64,000 nt of DNA from Allobosea sp. (lineage in GTDB: Bacteria; Pseudomonadota; Alphaproteobacteria; Rhizobiales; Beijerinckiaceae): positions 1 to 64,000 of the forward strand of contig JAAEQB010000080.1 in the NCBI GenBank assembly GCA_024231975.1, read 5' to 3'. Shown piece after piece: positions 8,612 to 18,963 of the stretch. The notes under the pieces were generated by a model. The model had not been told where the DNA came from. It ran no database searches and was given only the letters and a program-made list of their open reading frames with translations. Both the position numbers and the translations under genes were made by a program. Positions within the stretch are counted from its first letter, which is position 1. Every line of letters begins with the position of its first letter.

Positions 8612-9112
8612 TCACGAGATGCTCTTTCGCTCGTTGCGGGCGAGCCATTCCTGCGTTCCGGAGATGACGCGCGGGTCCGCCGTCGTCGCAACGCCAGCAG
8701 CGAGCGACGCCAGGGTGTGCCCGGCCAGCGCCTGCCGCCAGGCCGCCTCGGCGCTCAGCATGGCCCTGTTGATGCCGCAGGGCCCGCGATAGGCACAGGC
8801 TTCGACCGCAGTGGGACCGCGCTGGCGGATCTCGGTACAGCGGAACGCCGGTTGCTTGCCGTCGATGGCCTCGACGATGTCGAGCAAGGTGATCTCGGCA
8901 GCGTCGCGTGCGAGCCGATAGCCGCCACGCGGTCCTGGGACCGATTCAAAAATGCCGGCTGTCACGAGCGCCTTGAGATGCTTCAGCAGATAGGTTTCGG
9001 ACACGCCATGATACTCGGCGAGCGCCTTTCCCGGGATCGTGGCCCGGCCCGTCAGGCCAGCGACGACGATCGCGCAATGCGCCCCCCACTCCACGCCCTC
9101 GCTCAGCTTCAT
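8612..9112 (-). CDS. Rrf2 family transcriptional regulator
   Basis: 166 residues. The winged helix (LAEYHGVSETYLLKHLKALV, then PGPRGGYRLAR) is typical of Rrf2 proteins. Cysteines at residues 92, 106 and 112 (RCTEIRQ and CAYRGPC) lie in the region where IscR, NsrR and RirA bind an iron-sulfur cluster, though spacing C-x13-C-x5-C differs from IscR. A redox or Fe-S sensing role is therefore possible. CAGGAGA lies upstream of the ATG. A palindrome 26 bases upstream of the start is a likely auto-regulatory site shared with the divergent GGDEF-EAL gene. Confidence 0.85.
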   Translation of the reverse strand: MKLSEGVEWGAHCAIVVAGLTGRATIPGKALAEYHGVSETYLLKHLKALVTAGIFESVPGPRGGYRLARDAAEITLLDIVEAIDGKQPAFRCTEIRQRGPTAVEACAYRGPCGINRAMLSAEAAWRQALAGHTLASLAAGVATTADPRVISGTQEWLARNERKSIS

Positions 9113-9137
9113 CGGCCGGTCTCCTGATCTTTTCCAT

Positions 9138-9164
9138 AATCATGGATGAATTATATCCATGATT
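9138..9164. promoter_or_regulatory. Palindromic operator in the Rrf2/GGDEF-EAL divergent promoter
   Basis: A perfect 10-bp inverted repeat (AATCATGGAT at 9138-9147, ATCCATGATT at 9155-9164) with a 7-base AT-rich spacer sits just upstream of the Rrf2 gene in an otherwise GC-rich region. Size and symmetry suit an Rrf2 dimer. Binding is inferred. Confidence 0.65.
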
Positions 9165-9408
9165 CAAGCTTGCTGCTCCCGACGAGCTGCGCGCGCGAGG
9201 TTTGAGCGCCTTGCGCGCTGCGCATCTCGCACCCCTGCCCCCACCCCACGAACCGGCCGGCGAACTGCGTCGGCCCGGCGATTTCGATCGGAAAATCCGC
9301 AACTTCACCGGTTTCTCGGCTGTGCTGGAAACCGGATGGCAAGATTCCCCTGCCAAGGTCCGCTGTCAGCGTGCCGCTACAGGTCCCGTCTTGCCGACAC
9401 ACGTGAAG

Positions 9409-11595
<2,187 letters not shown>

Positions 11596-11605
11596 GCTGC
11601 AGAAC

Positions 11606-12202
11606 TTAGAAGAAGCTCGCCAGCCAGCTCACCAGCGCATAGGCGAAGCCCGCCGACAGAGCGAGGCCGGCGGCGCCGACCACGGCCCCGGCGATGATCA
11701 GCACGCCGTCGCGCTCGACCAGGCCGAGCCCGACCAGGCAGACCGCGAGCCCGAGCGGGATCTGGCCGATGAAAGGCGCGGCCACGATCAGCCCGAGCGC
11801 CAGGAACAGCAGCACCGCACCGAGCACCGGCAGCGCGAAGGGCCCGCCCAGCATGGTCAGCCGCGGCTTCGAGAAGCGCTCGAGCCGGATCAAGGGCGGC
11901 AGAGCGCGTTCGACCGCGCGCGCCAGGTCGGCCTGGGCGATGCTGCGATCGAGCAGCCTGTGCGGCAGCCAGGGCGTCGCCCGCGCCATCAGCATCTGGG
12001 CCGCGACGAAGGCGAGCACGAGGCCGCAGACCAGCGGGATCGGCGGTGGCATCGGCAGGCAGTTCGGCAAACCGAGCAGCACGACGAGCAGCGCATAGGC
12101 CCGGTCGCGCAGCGCCGCGACGATGTCGCGAATGGCGACGCGCGGGCCCGGCAGATGAGCGAGCGCGATCAGCAGTCCGGAAGTGCGCAAGGGGGAGGAC
12201 AA
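11606..12202 (-). CDS. exoD: ExoD family exopolysaccharide-associated membrane protein
   Basis: 198 residues with about four hydrophobic segments. The family's opening pattern (SGLLIALAHLPGPRVAIRDI, then LLVVLLGLPNCLPMPPPIP) matches ExoD of rhizobia, where mutants are affected in exopolysaccharide and alkali tolerance; its molecular activity is unknown. The suggested start is a TTG without a good ribosome site, so the N-terminus is uncertain. It is convergent with the GGDEF-EAL gene (10-base gap). Confidence 0.8.
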   Translation of the reverse strand: MSSPLRTSGLLIALAHLPGPRVAIRDIVAALRDRAYALLVVLLGLPNCLPMPPPIPLVCGLVLAFVAAQMLMARATPWLPHRLLDRSIAQADLARAVERALPPLIRLERFSKPRLTMLGGPFALPVLGAVLLFLALGLIVAAPFIGQIPLGLAVCLVGLGLVERDGVLIIAGAVVGAAGLALSAGFAYALVSWLASFF

Positions 12203-12283
12203 GCAGGCTCGCCAGGCGATGAGCAGGGCCTGCGGCCTAGCATGCCCCGCTGCGCGCCAACAACCCCACCGGCTGCATGCCCG

Positions 12284-12553
12284 TCAATGCAAGGTCAGCA
12301 CGCCGTTCACATTGACGATCTCGGCCGGGCGGATGAGGTGCGAATGCGCCACCGTGATCGAATGCAAGGGACCGTCGAGCTCGCGCCGCCAGAAATCGAG
12401 GAACTTGTGCAACTCCGGAAAGCGCGGGGCGAGGTCGTAGTCCTGCCAGACGTAAGTCTGCAGGAAGTCCGGATGATCCGGCATCCGGTAGAGGATTCTA
12501 GCGGTCGTCAGCCCGTAACCTGCCAGTTGGCGGAGGAAATCCTGCGAGACCAT
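12284..12553 (-). CDS. usg: Usg family small protein
   Basis: 89 residues, nearly all within the Usg family: FLRQLAGYGLTTARILYRMP, then YVWQDYDLAPRFPELHKFL and LIRPAEIVNVNGVLTLH. The family is typical of alphaproteobacteria and named from its position near trp genes in Caulobacter; its function is unknown. AAGGAGCG precedes the ATG at good spacing. Being small and highly conserved, it is useful as a lineage marker. Confidence 0.85.
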   Translation of the reverse strand: MVSQDFLRQLAGYGLTTARILYRMPDHPDFLQTYVWQDYDLAPRFPELHKFLDFWRRELDGPLHSITVAHSHLIRPAEIVNVNGVLTLH

Positions 12554-12731
12554 GACCGATACGCTCCTTGACCAAAGAAGACGATGAGCCGGCTGTCATC
12601 AGGCTGCGCCGCGATGGTTAACAAATGCTTGCGGGAATTTCTCCAACTGCCACACTTATGAGATGTGGGGAGCCGTCCCTCGGGACGGAAGGGGCGTTGG
12701 CGTGGCGTGGGGGGTCGCGAGGCGTTCGGGC

Positions 12732-13445
12732 ATGCTCGCGCGCGCCATCGGCGCGGCGATCGCGCTCGCCTCCTCACCCGCGAAAACCGATCCGGCCCTG
12801 ATGGAGCGCAGCCCGCTCTCGCTGGCGATCTTCGGCTCGCTCGAAACCGATGCCAGTAAGACCTATGGCTCGGTCGGGCTGAAATGGGCGTTCGGCAATA
12901 GCGGCGGGCTCGACGCCAGCGGCTTTCGCCTCGGCCTGAAATGGGGCGAGAGCGTCGAGCCGGCCCAGCGCAAACCGACGCAGGGGCGTCTCTACAAGAC
13001 CGAGTTCAGCGCCCTGCTCGGCTATGAATGGCGGATCGATGATACGTTCCTCTCGCTCTCGGCCGGCCCTGAGATCGAAGCCCGCTACAGCGAAACCCGC
13101 AGCCAGCGCAGCTTCGAGCAGCGCGGCATGCTGCGCCTGCAGGCCGATCTCTGGTCGAAGCCGATCGAGAACTGGCTGCTGCAGGCCAATGCCTACGCGG
13201 TCCCGTCCGATCGCAGCCGCTATTGGGGGCGCCTCGCGGGAGGCTGGCGGCTGATGGACGAGCTCTATCTCGGCCCCGAGATCGAGGGCTATCGCGAGCG
13301 CGACTATCACAAGCTGCGGCTCGGCCTGCACCTCACCGGCCTGCACCTGTTCGGCCTCGACTGGCGCCTCGCCGGTGGCGTCCAGAAGACGCGGGACGAG
13401 AAGGCCGGCGCCTATGTCACGCTCGGCCTGCTCTGGAAGCGATGA
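12732..13445 (+). CDS. bcsS: BcsS-type cellulose biosynthesis outer-membrane protein
   Basis: 237 residues. A short hydrophobic leader (MLARAIGAAIALASS) suggests export. The rest alternates short amphipathic strands (SLAIFGSLETDAS, GLKWAFGNSG, LLGYEWRIDDTFLSLSAGPEIEARY), as in a small beta-barrel, and ends in the strand GAYVTLGLLWKR. This pattern fits the BcsS family of alphaproteobacterial cellulose loci. No bcsA/B/C gene lies in the window. The internal ATG is chosen because it begins the signal peptide; an ATG 23 codons upstream is possible. It overlaps no neighbour and converges on the cofactor gene. Confidence 0.75.
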   Translation: MLARAIGAAIALASSPAKTDPALMERSPLSLAIFGSLETDASKTYGSVGLKWAFGNSGGLDASGFRLGLKWGESVEPAQRKPTQGRLYKTEFSALLGYEWRIDDTFLSLSAGPEIEARYSETRSQRSFEQRGMLRLQADLWSKPIENWLLQANAYAVPSDRSRYWGRLAGGWRLMDELYLGPEIEGYRERDYHKLRLGLHLTGLHLFGLDWRLAGGVQKTRDEKAGAYVTLGLLWKR

Positions 13446-13448
13446 GGG

Positions 13449-15065
13449 TCAGCCGCGCGGCCCCTGCCCCGTCAGCGCCCGCAGCGCTTCGGGCGTATCG
13501 ATGTCGAGCGCGATCGCGGGGTCGTCGAGGGCGATCTCCTCGACCGCGTCGCCTGCGGCATCGAGCAGGCGGCGCGCGCCCTGGTCGCCGTCGAGCTTGG
13601 CGACTTCCGGGAAGAGCTTGCGCGCCAGCAGCACCGGATTGCCACGCTGGCCGAGCAGGGTCGGCGCCACCGCGAGCGCATCGGGGCGATCGGCGAAGGC
13701 TTGGGCCAGCCGGTCGATCACGCCGGCGGTGACGTTCGGCATGTCGCCGAGCGAGACGACGACGCCGGGGACGTCCTTCGGCAGCGCCGCGAGCCCCGCC
13801 TTGAGCGAACCGGCGAGCCCCTCAGCGAAGGCCGGATTGTGCACGAGGGTGACATCGAGCCCGGCGAGCGCAGCCCGGACCTCATCCTGCTGATGGCCGA
13901 TGACGACGATCACCGGTGCGGCGCGCGAGGCGATCTGCGCCTCGACGGCGTGGCGCACCAGCGGCTTGCCGCGCACCTCCTGCAGCAGCTTGTTGCCGGT
14001 GCCCATCCGGGTCGAACGCCCAGCCGCCAGGACGATCCCGGCGACGGGCGCAGCTTCGCCGTGGCCCGGCGCACGCGGCTGCGGCCGCGAGACGATCTCC
14101 ATCAGGAGGCCGCCGACGCCCATCTTCTGGATCTCGGCGCGCGTCACAGGCACCTTGGCGAGGCTGCGCTGCAGCACCCAGTCGAAGCCGTTCTCCTTGG
14201 GCGAACGGGCGCAGCCGGGCGCGCCGATCACCGGCTTGCCGTCGAGTTCGCCCAGCATCAGGAGGTTGCCAGGATCGACCGGCATGCCAAGATGCTCCAC
14301 GGTGCCGCCGGCTTCGACCAACGCCTTCGGCACGACGTCGCGCCGGTCGGTGATGGCGGAGGCGCCGAAGACGACGACGAGCTCGGCCGGCCCGGCGACC
14401 GCCTCACGGATCGCCTGCGCCAGTGGCGGGCTTTCATGCGGCACGCGAGCATCGCGCTCGATCGTGGCCCTGGCCGGCTCGAGCCGCTCGGCCATGGTGC
14501 GCAAGGTCTTGTCGACCACGCTGGCCTTCAGGCCGGGCAACAGCGTCGAGACCACCGCGACCGATTTCAACCTGTATTCGGCGATCGCGATCGGCTTGTC
14601 GGCGCCGAGTCGTTCGAGCGCCTCTTCGATGCGCTTTTCCGGCACGGCATAGGGAATGATCTTGACCGTCCCGACCATCTCGCCGGCGACAACCGGCTTC
14701 AGCGCCGGCAGGGTCGCGACCGTGATCGCCTCGTCGACGGCGTTCAGTGCATCGATCACGGCGGTATCGATCTGCAGCACCCCCGCCGCCGCGGCAAACA
14801 GGTTGACCCGGCCGGTGAAAGGCGCCTCGGTCACCACCGCCCGCCCCGCCAGCGCCCGCGCCAGTTGCTCGGCGGCGGCGTTCTCGTCGATGTCGCCGGG
14901 CTCGAGCTGCACGGCGACGATCTCGCTCAGGCCGGCGGCGGCGAGCTTGCGCGCATCCTCTTCGCCGATCGTCGCGCCCTTGCGCACGATCGCCTCGCCG
15001 GCACGCACGGTATGGGCTGCAACCGCGCCGGCGGCTTCAGCGATGGGAATGGGACCGAACTTCAT
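13449..15065 (-). CDS. Fused molybdopterin-binding domain / MocA-like molybdenum cofactor cytidylyltransferase
   Basis: 538 residues in two parts. Residues 1 to about 340 resemble MoeA/MogA-type molybdopterin-binding proteins (VVFGASAITDRRDVVPKALVEAGG, then GAPGCARSPKENGFDW). From about 345 a nucleotidyltransferase begins with LAAGRSTRMGTGNKLL, followed by LGDMPNV and GQRGNPVLL, as in MocA-type enzymes that load CMP on the molybdenum cofactor. This suits a xanthine-oxidase-family hydroxylase, which uses such cofactors. It is last in the leftward accessory string, ten bases after the CoxF-like gene. Confidence 0.85.
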   Translation of the reverse strand: MKFGPIPIAEAAGAVAAHTVRAGEAIVRKGATIGEEDARKLAAAGLSEIVAVQLEPGDIDENAAAEQLARALAGRAVVTEAPFTGRVNLFAAAAGVLQIDTAVIDALNAVDEAITVATLPALKPVVAGEMVGTVKIIPYAVPEKRIEEALERLGADKPIAIAEYRLKSVAVVSTLLPGLKASVVDKTLRTMAERLEPARATIERDARVPHESPPLAQAIREAVAGPAELVVVFGASAITDRRDVVPKALVEAGGTVEHLGMPVDPGNLLMLGELDGKPVIGAPGCARSPKENGFDWVLQRSLAKVPVTRAEIQKMGVGGLLMEIVSRPQPRAPGHGEAAPVAGIVLAAGRSTRMGTGNKLLQEVRGKPLVRHAVEAQIASRAAPVIVVIGHQQDEVRAALAGLDVTLVHNPAFAEGLAGSLKAGLAALPKDVPGVVVSLGDMPNVTAGVIDRLAQAFADRPDALAVAPTLLGQRGNPVLLARKLFPEVAKLDGDQGARRLLDAAGDAVEEIALDDPAIALDIDTPEALRALTGQGPRG

Positions 15066-15075
15066 CAGCAGTCTT

Positions 15076-15768
15076 TCAAACAGGCTTGCGGCGCGGGCCT
15101 CGCAGGGCCTGCACGATCTCGCCGAGGATGGCGAGCGCGATCTCGGCCGGCGAGACCGCGCCGATGTCGAGCCCGATCGGCGCGTGGATGCGTTTCACAT
15201 CGGCCTCGCCGAAGCCGGCCTCGGCGAGCCGCTCCAGCCGCTTGCCATGCGTCTTCCGGCTGCCGAGCGCACCTATGTAGAAGCAGCTCGAGCGCAGCGC
15301 CGCCTGCAGGGCGGGATCGTCGATCTTCGGATCATGCGTCAGCGCGACGAAGGCGGTGTAGCCGTCGAACGGCACCTTCTGCAGCGCCTCTTCCGGCCAT
15401 TCCGCCAGCAGCGTCACTTCCGGGAAGCGCTCCTGCGTCGCAAAGGCGGTGCGCGGGTCGATCACGGTGATGTCGAGATCGAGGAGCTTGGCCATCGGCG
15501 CCAGCGCCTGCGAGATATGGACCGCGCCGGTGACGACGATGCGCGGCGGCGGCGCCTGCACGGTCAGGAACCAGGCCTTGCCGTCGACCTCGACAATGCC
15601 GCTCTTGCCGCTGCGCAATTGCTTGTCGAGCGCCTCCGCCAGCACGTCGCCGGCAAGGTCGGCCTCCTTGACCAGACGCTGCTCGCCCGAACCGAGATCG
15701 GTGACGAGCACGGTCGCGCGCCGGGCGGCGCGCTCGGCATTGAGCGTGGAGAGAAGCTTGAGATCCAT
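15076..15768 (-). CDS. XdhC/CoxF-like protein, Rossmann domain part
   Basis: 230 residues. The core (VVTGAVHISQALAPMAKLLD, then VTLLAEWPEEAL and FYIGALGSRKTHGKRLERL) is the C-terminal Rossmann domain of XdhC-type maturation factors, which hand sulfurated molybdenum cofactor to xanthine-oxidase-family enzymes. The usual N-terminal XdhC_CoxI domain is encoded separately at 17051-17377, as in split CoxI/CoxF systems. Two LysE genes lie between the two parts. It abuts the upstream LysE gene by a few bases, suggesting one transcript. Confidence 0.85.
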   Translation of the reverse strand: MDLKLLSTLNAERAARRATVLVTDLGSGEQRLVKEADLAGDVLAEALDKQLRSGKSGIVEVDGKAWFLTVQAPPPRIVVTGAVHISQALAPMAKLLDLDITVIDPRTAFATQERFPEVTLLAEWPEEALQKVPFDGYTAFVALTHDPKIDDPALQAALRSSCFYIGALGSRKTHGKRLERLAEAGFGEADVKRIHAPIGLDIGAVSPAEIALAILGEIVQALRGPRRKPV

Positions 15769-15771
15769 GGC

Positions 15772-16401
15772 TCAGTTCCGATCGAGCGCGATGCGGGCGC
15801 CGAGCCCGATCAGGATGGTGCCGCCGACCGCCCGGATCACGCGCTGCGCCGTGCCATTGGCGGCGACTTTCGCCTGCATATAGGAGGCGGTCAGCACCGT
15901 CAGGATCGAGGAGGAGGTGAAAAGCAGGTTCACCACCACACCGAGGACGAGGAACTGCGCCCAGAGCGGCAGGCTCGCCGACGGATCGACGAATTGCGGC
16001 AGGAAGGACACGAAGAAGATCGTCGTCTTCGGGTTGAGCAACTCGACCGCGAGGCTGTCGGCAAGGGCCCGCATCGGCGTGCGCGGCGAGACGTCAGCGG
16101 CGGCCTGCGGAGGCGCGACGCGGCGGAAGAAGCTGATGCCGAGCCAGATCAGATAGGTGGCGCCGAGCAGTTTCATCGCCAGATAGAGCTCCGGCACGTG
16201 CCGAAAGATCGCCGACAGGCCGAAGGCGGCGGCAAGGACATGGATATAGTCGGCGAGATGCACGCCGAGCACTGCCATGAAGCCGGCCTTGCGGCCGCGC
16301 GACATGGTCTGGGCGGCGATGTAGAGCACTGCCGGTCCAGGGATATAGGCGAAGACGAGCGTCGCCAGGACGAGCGCGAAGAGGACTTCGATCGACGCCA
16401 T
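15772..16401 (-). CDS. LysE family translocator (second of a tandem pair)
   Basis: 209 residues, about six TM helices. It opens with the LysE/RhtB pattern (VLATLVFAYIPGPAVLYIAAQTMSRGRKAGF) and contains ELLNPKTTIFFVSFLPQFVDP, the family's strongest signature. It exports amino acids or related small molecules; the substrate is unknown. It is clearly paralogous to the gene immediately upstream (4 bases apart), with shared blocks such as HVPELYLA, so the two arose by tandem duplication or may form a heteromer. Confidence 0.85.
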   Translation of the reverse strand: MASIEVLFALVLATLVFAYIPGPAVLYIAAQTMSRGRKAGFMAVLGVHLADYIHVLAAAFGLSAIFRHVPELYLAMKLLGATYLIWLGISFFRRVAPPQAAADVSPRTPMRALADSLAVELLNPKTTIFFVSFLPQFVDPSASLPLWAQFLVLGVVVNLLFTSSSILTVLTASYMQAKVAANGTAQRVIRAVGGTILIGLGARIALDRN

Positions 16402-16405
16402 CAGG

Positions 16406-17038
16406 TCAGCCCTTGTCGGTGGCGAGCTTGAGGCCGAGCCCGATCATCAGCGAGCCACCGAGCCAGCGCCCGAGCGCAAAGCCTGCGCGGCTCGCCTTCA
16501 TCGTCTTCATCACCAGGCTGGCAGCGAGGACGGTGATCAGATCGGCCGAGGAGAAGGCGAAATTGACGATGGTGCCGAGGATCAGGAACTGCGCCCAGAC
16601 CGGCAAGGCCGCAGCCGGGTCGACGAACTGCGGCAGCAGCGCGATGAAGAACAGCGCGACCTTCGGGTTCAGCACCTCAACGATGAAGGAATCGACCAGC
16701 GCGCGTCGGACCGTCTTGGCCGGCGCCACCGCCTGCAATTCGCCGCCGCTCAGCTTGGAGCGGATCATGCCGATGCCGAGCCAGACGAGATAGAGCGCGC
16801 CGACGATCTTCACCGCGAGATAGAGCTCGGGCACGTGCTTGAACACCGCCGACAGGCCGAAGGCCGCGGCGACGACATGGACATAGCAGCCGAGATGGAT
16901 GCCGAGCATAGCCATCAGCCCGGCCTTGCGGCCATGGGCGATGGTCTGCGCCGCCGTATAGAGCAGCGCCGGACCGGGGAAATAGGCGATGACCAGCGTC
17001 ACCGTCGCGAAGGCGAGAAGCGTTTCCCAGGAGGGCAT
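16406..17038 (-). CDS. LysE family translocator (first of a tandem pair)
   Basis: 210 residues with the same layout as its downstream neighbour: TLVIAYFPGPALLYTAAQTIAHGRKAG at the N-terminus and EVLNPKVALFFIALLPQFVDP in the middle. It lies 12 bases after the CoxI-like gene and 4 bases before the second LysE gene, so it is embedded in the molybdenum-hydroxylase accessory string. An exporter of the hydroxylase's product or an analogue is an attractive guess, without direct support. Confidence 0.85.
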   Translation of the reverse strand: MPSWETLLAFATVTLVIAYFPGPALLYTAAQTIAHGRKAGLMAMLGIHLGCYVHVVAAAFGLSAVFKHVPELYLAVKIVGALYLVWLGIGMIRSKLSGGELQAVAPAKTVRRALVDSFIVEVLNPKVALFFIALLPQFVDPAAALPVWAQFLILGTIVNFAFSSADLITVLAASLVMKTMKASRAGFALGRWLGGSLMIGLGLKLATDKG

Positions 17039-17050
17039 CAGCGCGTTCCC

Positions 17051-17377
17051 TTAAGCCCGGACCGGTTCGACATAGACCTTGATACGGCCACCGCAGGAGA
17101 GACCGACCTGCCAGGCGGTCTCGTCGGCGACGCCGAACTCCAGCGTGCGCGGCTTGCCATCGGCAATGACGTCACCAGCCTCGGCGACGACCGCACCTTC
17201 GACGCAACCGCCCGAGACCGAACCGAGGAAATTGCCTTCCCCGTCGATGACGAGATGCGAGCCCACCGGGCGCGGGGCCGAGCCCCAGGTCTCGACCACG
17301 GTGGCGAGCGCGACGCCGCGCCCGGCCTTGGCCCAGGCCTCGGCGGTGGCGAGGATGTCGGTGTCGGTGCTGATCAT
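17051..17377 (-). CDS. XdhC/CoxI-like protein, N-terminal domain only
   Basis: 108 residues forming just the XdhC_CoxI domain: GVALATVVETWGSAPRPVGS, then GSVSGGCVEGAVV and the C-terminal GLSCGGRIKVYVEP. The Cys within GLSCGG matches the conserved cysteine of XdhC proteins involved in cofactor binding. No Rossmann half follows; that part is the gene at 15076-15768. The two together would rebuild a full XdhC. Confidence 0.85.
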   Translation of the reverse strand: MISTDTDILATAEAWAKAGRGVALATVVETWGSAPRPVGSHLVIDGEGNFLGSVSGGCVEGAVVAEAGDVIADGKPRTLEFGVADETAWQVGLSCGGRIKVYVEPVRA

Positions 17378-17427
17378 GGCTATCGCTTACCGCTCATCTG
17401 AAAACCGTCTTGCAGAGCGCCGACCTG

Positions 17428-17577
17428 CCCCCTCTCCCCTTGCGGGAGAGGGTTGGGGTGAGGGGTCGCACCGCCCTGTCCATAACCCCCTTTTTCAAAA
17501 AGGGCGGGACATGTCGCGAGACCCCTCATCCGTCTCGGCTTCGCCGAGCCACCTTCTCCCGCAAGGGGAGAAGGGAA
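17428..17577. repeat. Palindromic repeat family A, copy 1
   Basis: Two hairpin-forming ends flank a variable core. The left end (CCCTCTCCCCTTGCGGGAGAGGG, split here as CCCTCTCCCC then TTGCGGGAGAGGG, from 17430) runs into GTTGGGGTGAGGGGTCGC. The right end from 17521 (ACCCCTCATCCGTCTCGG...) finishes as TTCTCCCGCAAGGGGAGAA. The ends are near-identical to those of copy 2 at 21524-21680, but the roughly 50-base core differs. The core here has its own hairpin, CCCTTTTTCAAAAAGGG at 17488-17504. It fills the gap between the CoxE-like and CoxI-like genes. Confidence 0.85.
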
Positions 17578-17600
17578 GCCCGCGCTGAACAGATCATGCC

Positions 17601-18800
17601 TCAACCCGCCTTCTTCAACCACTGGCGCGGATCGGTGACCTGCCGTGCGTCGGACGACAGCGCGGCGCACAGATCCGCCATCGCCGCGAGGTTGTGGATC
17701 GGCCGGAACTGGTCGACATGCGGCAGCATCGCTCGGATGCCGCTGGCGCGCGCCTCGAAGGCGTCATAGCGCAGGAGCGGGTTGAGCCAAGTCAGTTGTC
17801 GGCAGGAGCGGTGCAGGCGGTCCATCTCGAAGGAGAGATCGGGACCGAGATGCCGCTCCAGCCCGTCGGTGAAGAGCAGCACCACCGCCCCGCCCGCCAG
17901 CACCCGGCGCGACCAGACCCGATTGAAGGCGTGCAGGGCCGAGGCGATGCGCGTGCCGCCCTCCCAGTCCGGCGCCGCCTTGCCGGCGAGCGCCAGTGCT
18001 TCGTCCGGATCGCGGGCGCGGAGCATGCGCGTGACATTGGTCAGGCGCGTGCCGAAGACGAAAGAATGCACGCGCCGGCGCTGCTCGGTGACGGCATGCA
18101 GGAAGTGCAGGAAGATGCGCGAATACTCCGCCATCGAGCCGGAGATGTCGACGAGCGCGACTAGTGGCGGATGAACCTCCGCTCGCTCGCGGAAGGCAAG
18201 GTCGATCGAGGCGCCGCCACCTCTGAGCGAGCGGCGGAAGGTGCGGCGCGGATCAATCCTTGCCCCGGCATGCGCGGGCTGGAAGCGCCGCGTCGGCACG
18301 GCATCATTGGGTAGGCGAAGTTCCGCGATGAGCTGGCGCGCCCTCGCGATCTCCGCCGCGCTCATCTGGGCGAAATCGCGCGATTTCAGCGTCTCGCGTT
18401 CGGAGACAGTGAGCCGTGCGTTGAGCTCGGTCAATTCGACCGGCGGCTCCTCCTCGCGCGGCGGCGGGGTGAAAGCCTCGGCGACGCGGAGCGCCCCGGC
18501 CTCCGGCTTCTGCGGCTCGCTGTCGACCCGCGGCGTCACCGGCGACATCTGCGCCATCAACTTCTCGATCAGCCCGCGCCGGCGCCAGAACAGCCGGAAG
18601 GCCTGATCGTAGACCGCCGAATCCTCGTGCTTCTTCACGAAGATCGCGTGCAGCGCCCAATAGACGTCGTCCCGCCCGCCGAGCGCGCCATCAGCCAGCG
18701 CCTCGACCGCCTCGACCACGGCGCCCGGCCCGACGCGCAGGCCGGCGCCCCGCAAGGCACGGGCGAAATAGGCGATGTTCTCGGGCAGCTTGCCGGTCAC
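17601..18800 (-). CDS. CoxE-like VWA domain protein
   Basis: 399 residues. The first third is helical (IAYFARALRGAGLRVGPG, DVYWALHAIFVKKHED), as in CoxE. The C-terminal von Willebrand A domain has the MIDAS metal motif DISGS in VALVDISGSMAEYSR and a second ligand region in VVLLFTDGLER. CoxE works with the CoxD MoxR ATPase to mature the molybdenum-sulfur-copper centre in CO dehydrogenase; in form II systems the pair is thought to mature the hydroxylase too. The start is GTG at 18800; its ribosome site GGGGAAGGGG lies inside repeat B. The MoxR gene is two genes upstream. Confidence 0.85.
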   Translation of the reverse strand: MTGKLPENIAYFARALRGAGLRVGPGAVVEAVEALADGALGGRDDVYWALHAIFVKKHEDSAVYDQAFRLFWRRRGLIEKLMAQMSPVTPRVDSEPQKPEAGALRVAEAFTPPPREEEPPVELTELNARLTVSERETLKSRDFAQMSAAEIARARQLIAELRLPNDAVPTRRFQPAHAGARIDPRRTFRRSLRGGGASIDLAFRERAEVHPPLVALVDISGSMAEYSRIFLHFLHAVTEQRRRVHSFVFGTRLTNVTRMLRARDPDEALALAGKAAPDWEGGTRIASALHAFNRVWSRRVLAGGAVVLLFTDGLERHLGPDLSFEMDRLHRSCRQLTWLNPLLRYDAFEARASGIRAMLPHVDQFRPIHNLAAMADLCAALSSDARQVTDPRQWLKKAG

Positions 18801-18802
18801 TG

Positions 18803-18934
18803 TCCCCTTCCCCCCGCTTGCGGTGGGGAAGGGTTAGGGATGGGGGGGCGGAAAGCCGGAGCCCTGCCCTTCACCGTCTCGCCAAGCGGCACTGCCCCCC
18901 ACCCCAACCCTCCCCACCGCAAGCGGGGGGAGGG
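18803..18934. repeat. Palindromic repeat family B, copy 1
   Basis: The left hairpin end (CCCTTCCCCCCGCTTGCGG then TGGGGAAGGG, from 18805) continues as TTAGGGATGGGGGGCGGAAAGC. The right end is a matching hairpin, CCCTCCCCACCGCAAGCGG followed by GGGGAGGG, ending near 18934. The core differs from copy 2 at 59023-59156. It occupies the gap between the NTF2-like gene and the CoxE-like gene and carries the likely Shine-Dalgarno of the latter. Confidence 0.85.
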
Positions 18935-18963
18935 AGAAAAGCGGCAGCGCTTCAACGAGATCG

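Noticed and set aside
17488..17504. CCCTTTTTCAAAAAGGG as a stand-alone terminator
   Set aside because: No T-run follows the stem on either strand; it is better seen as the core of repeat A copy 1.
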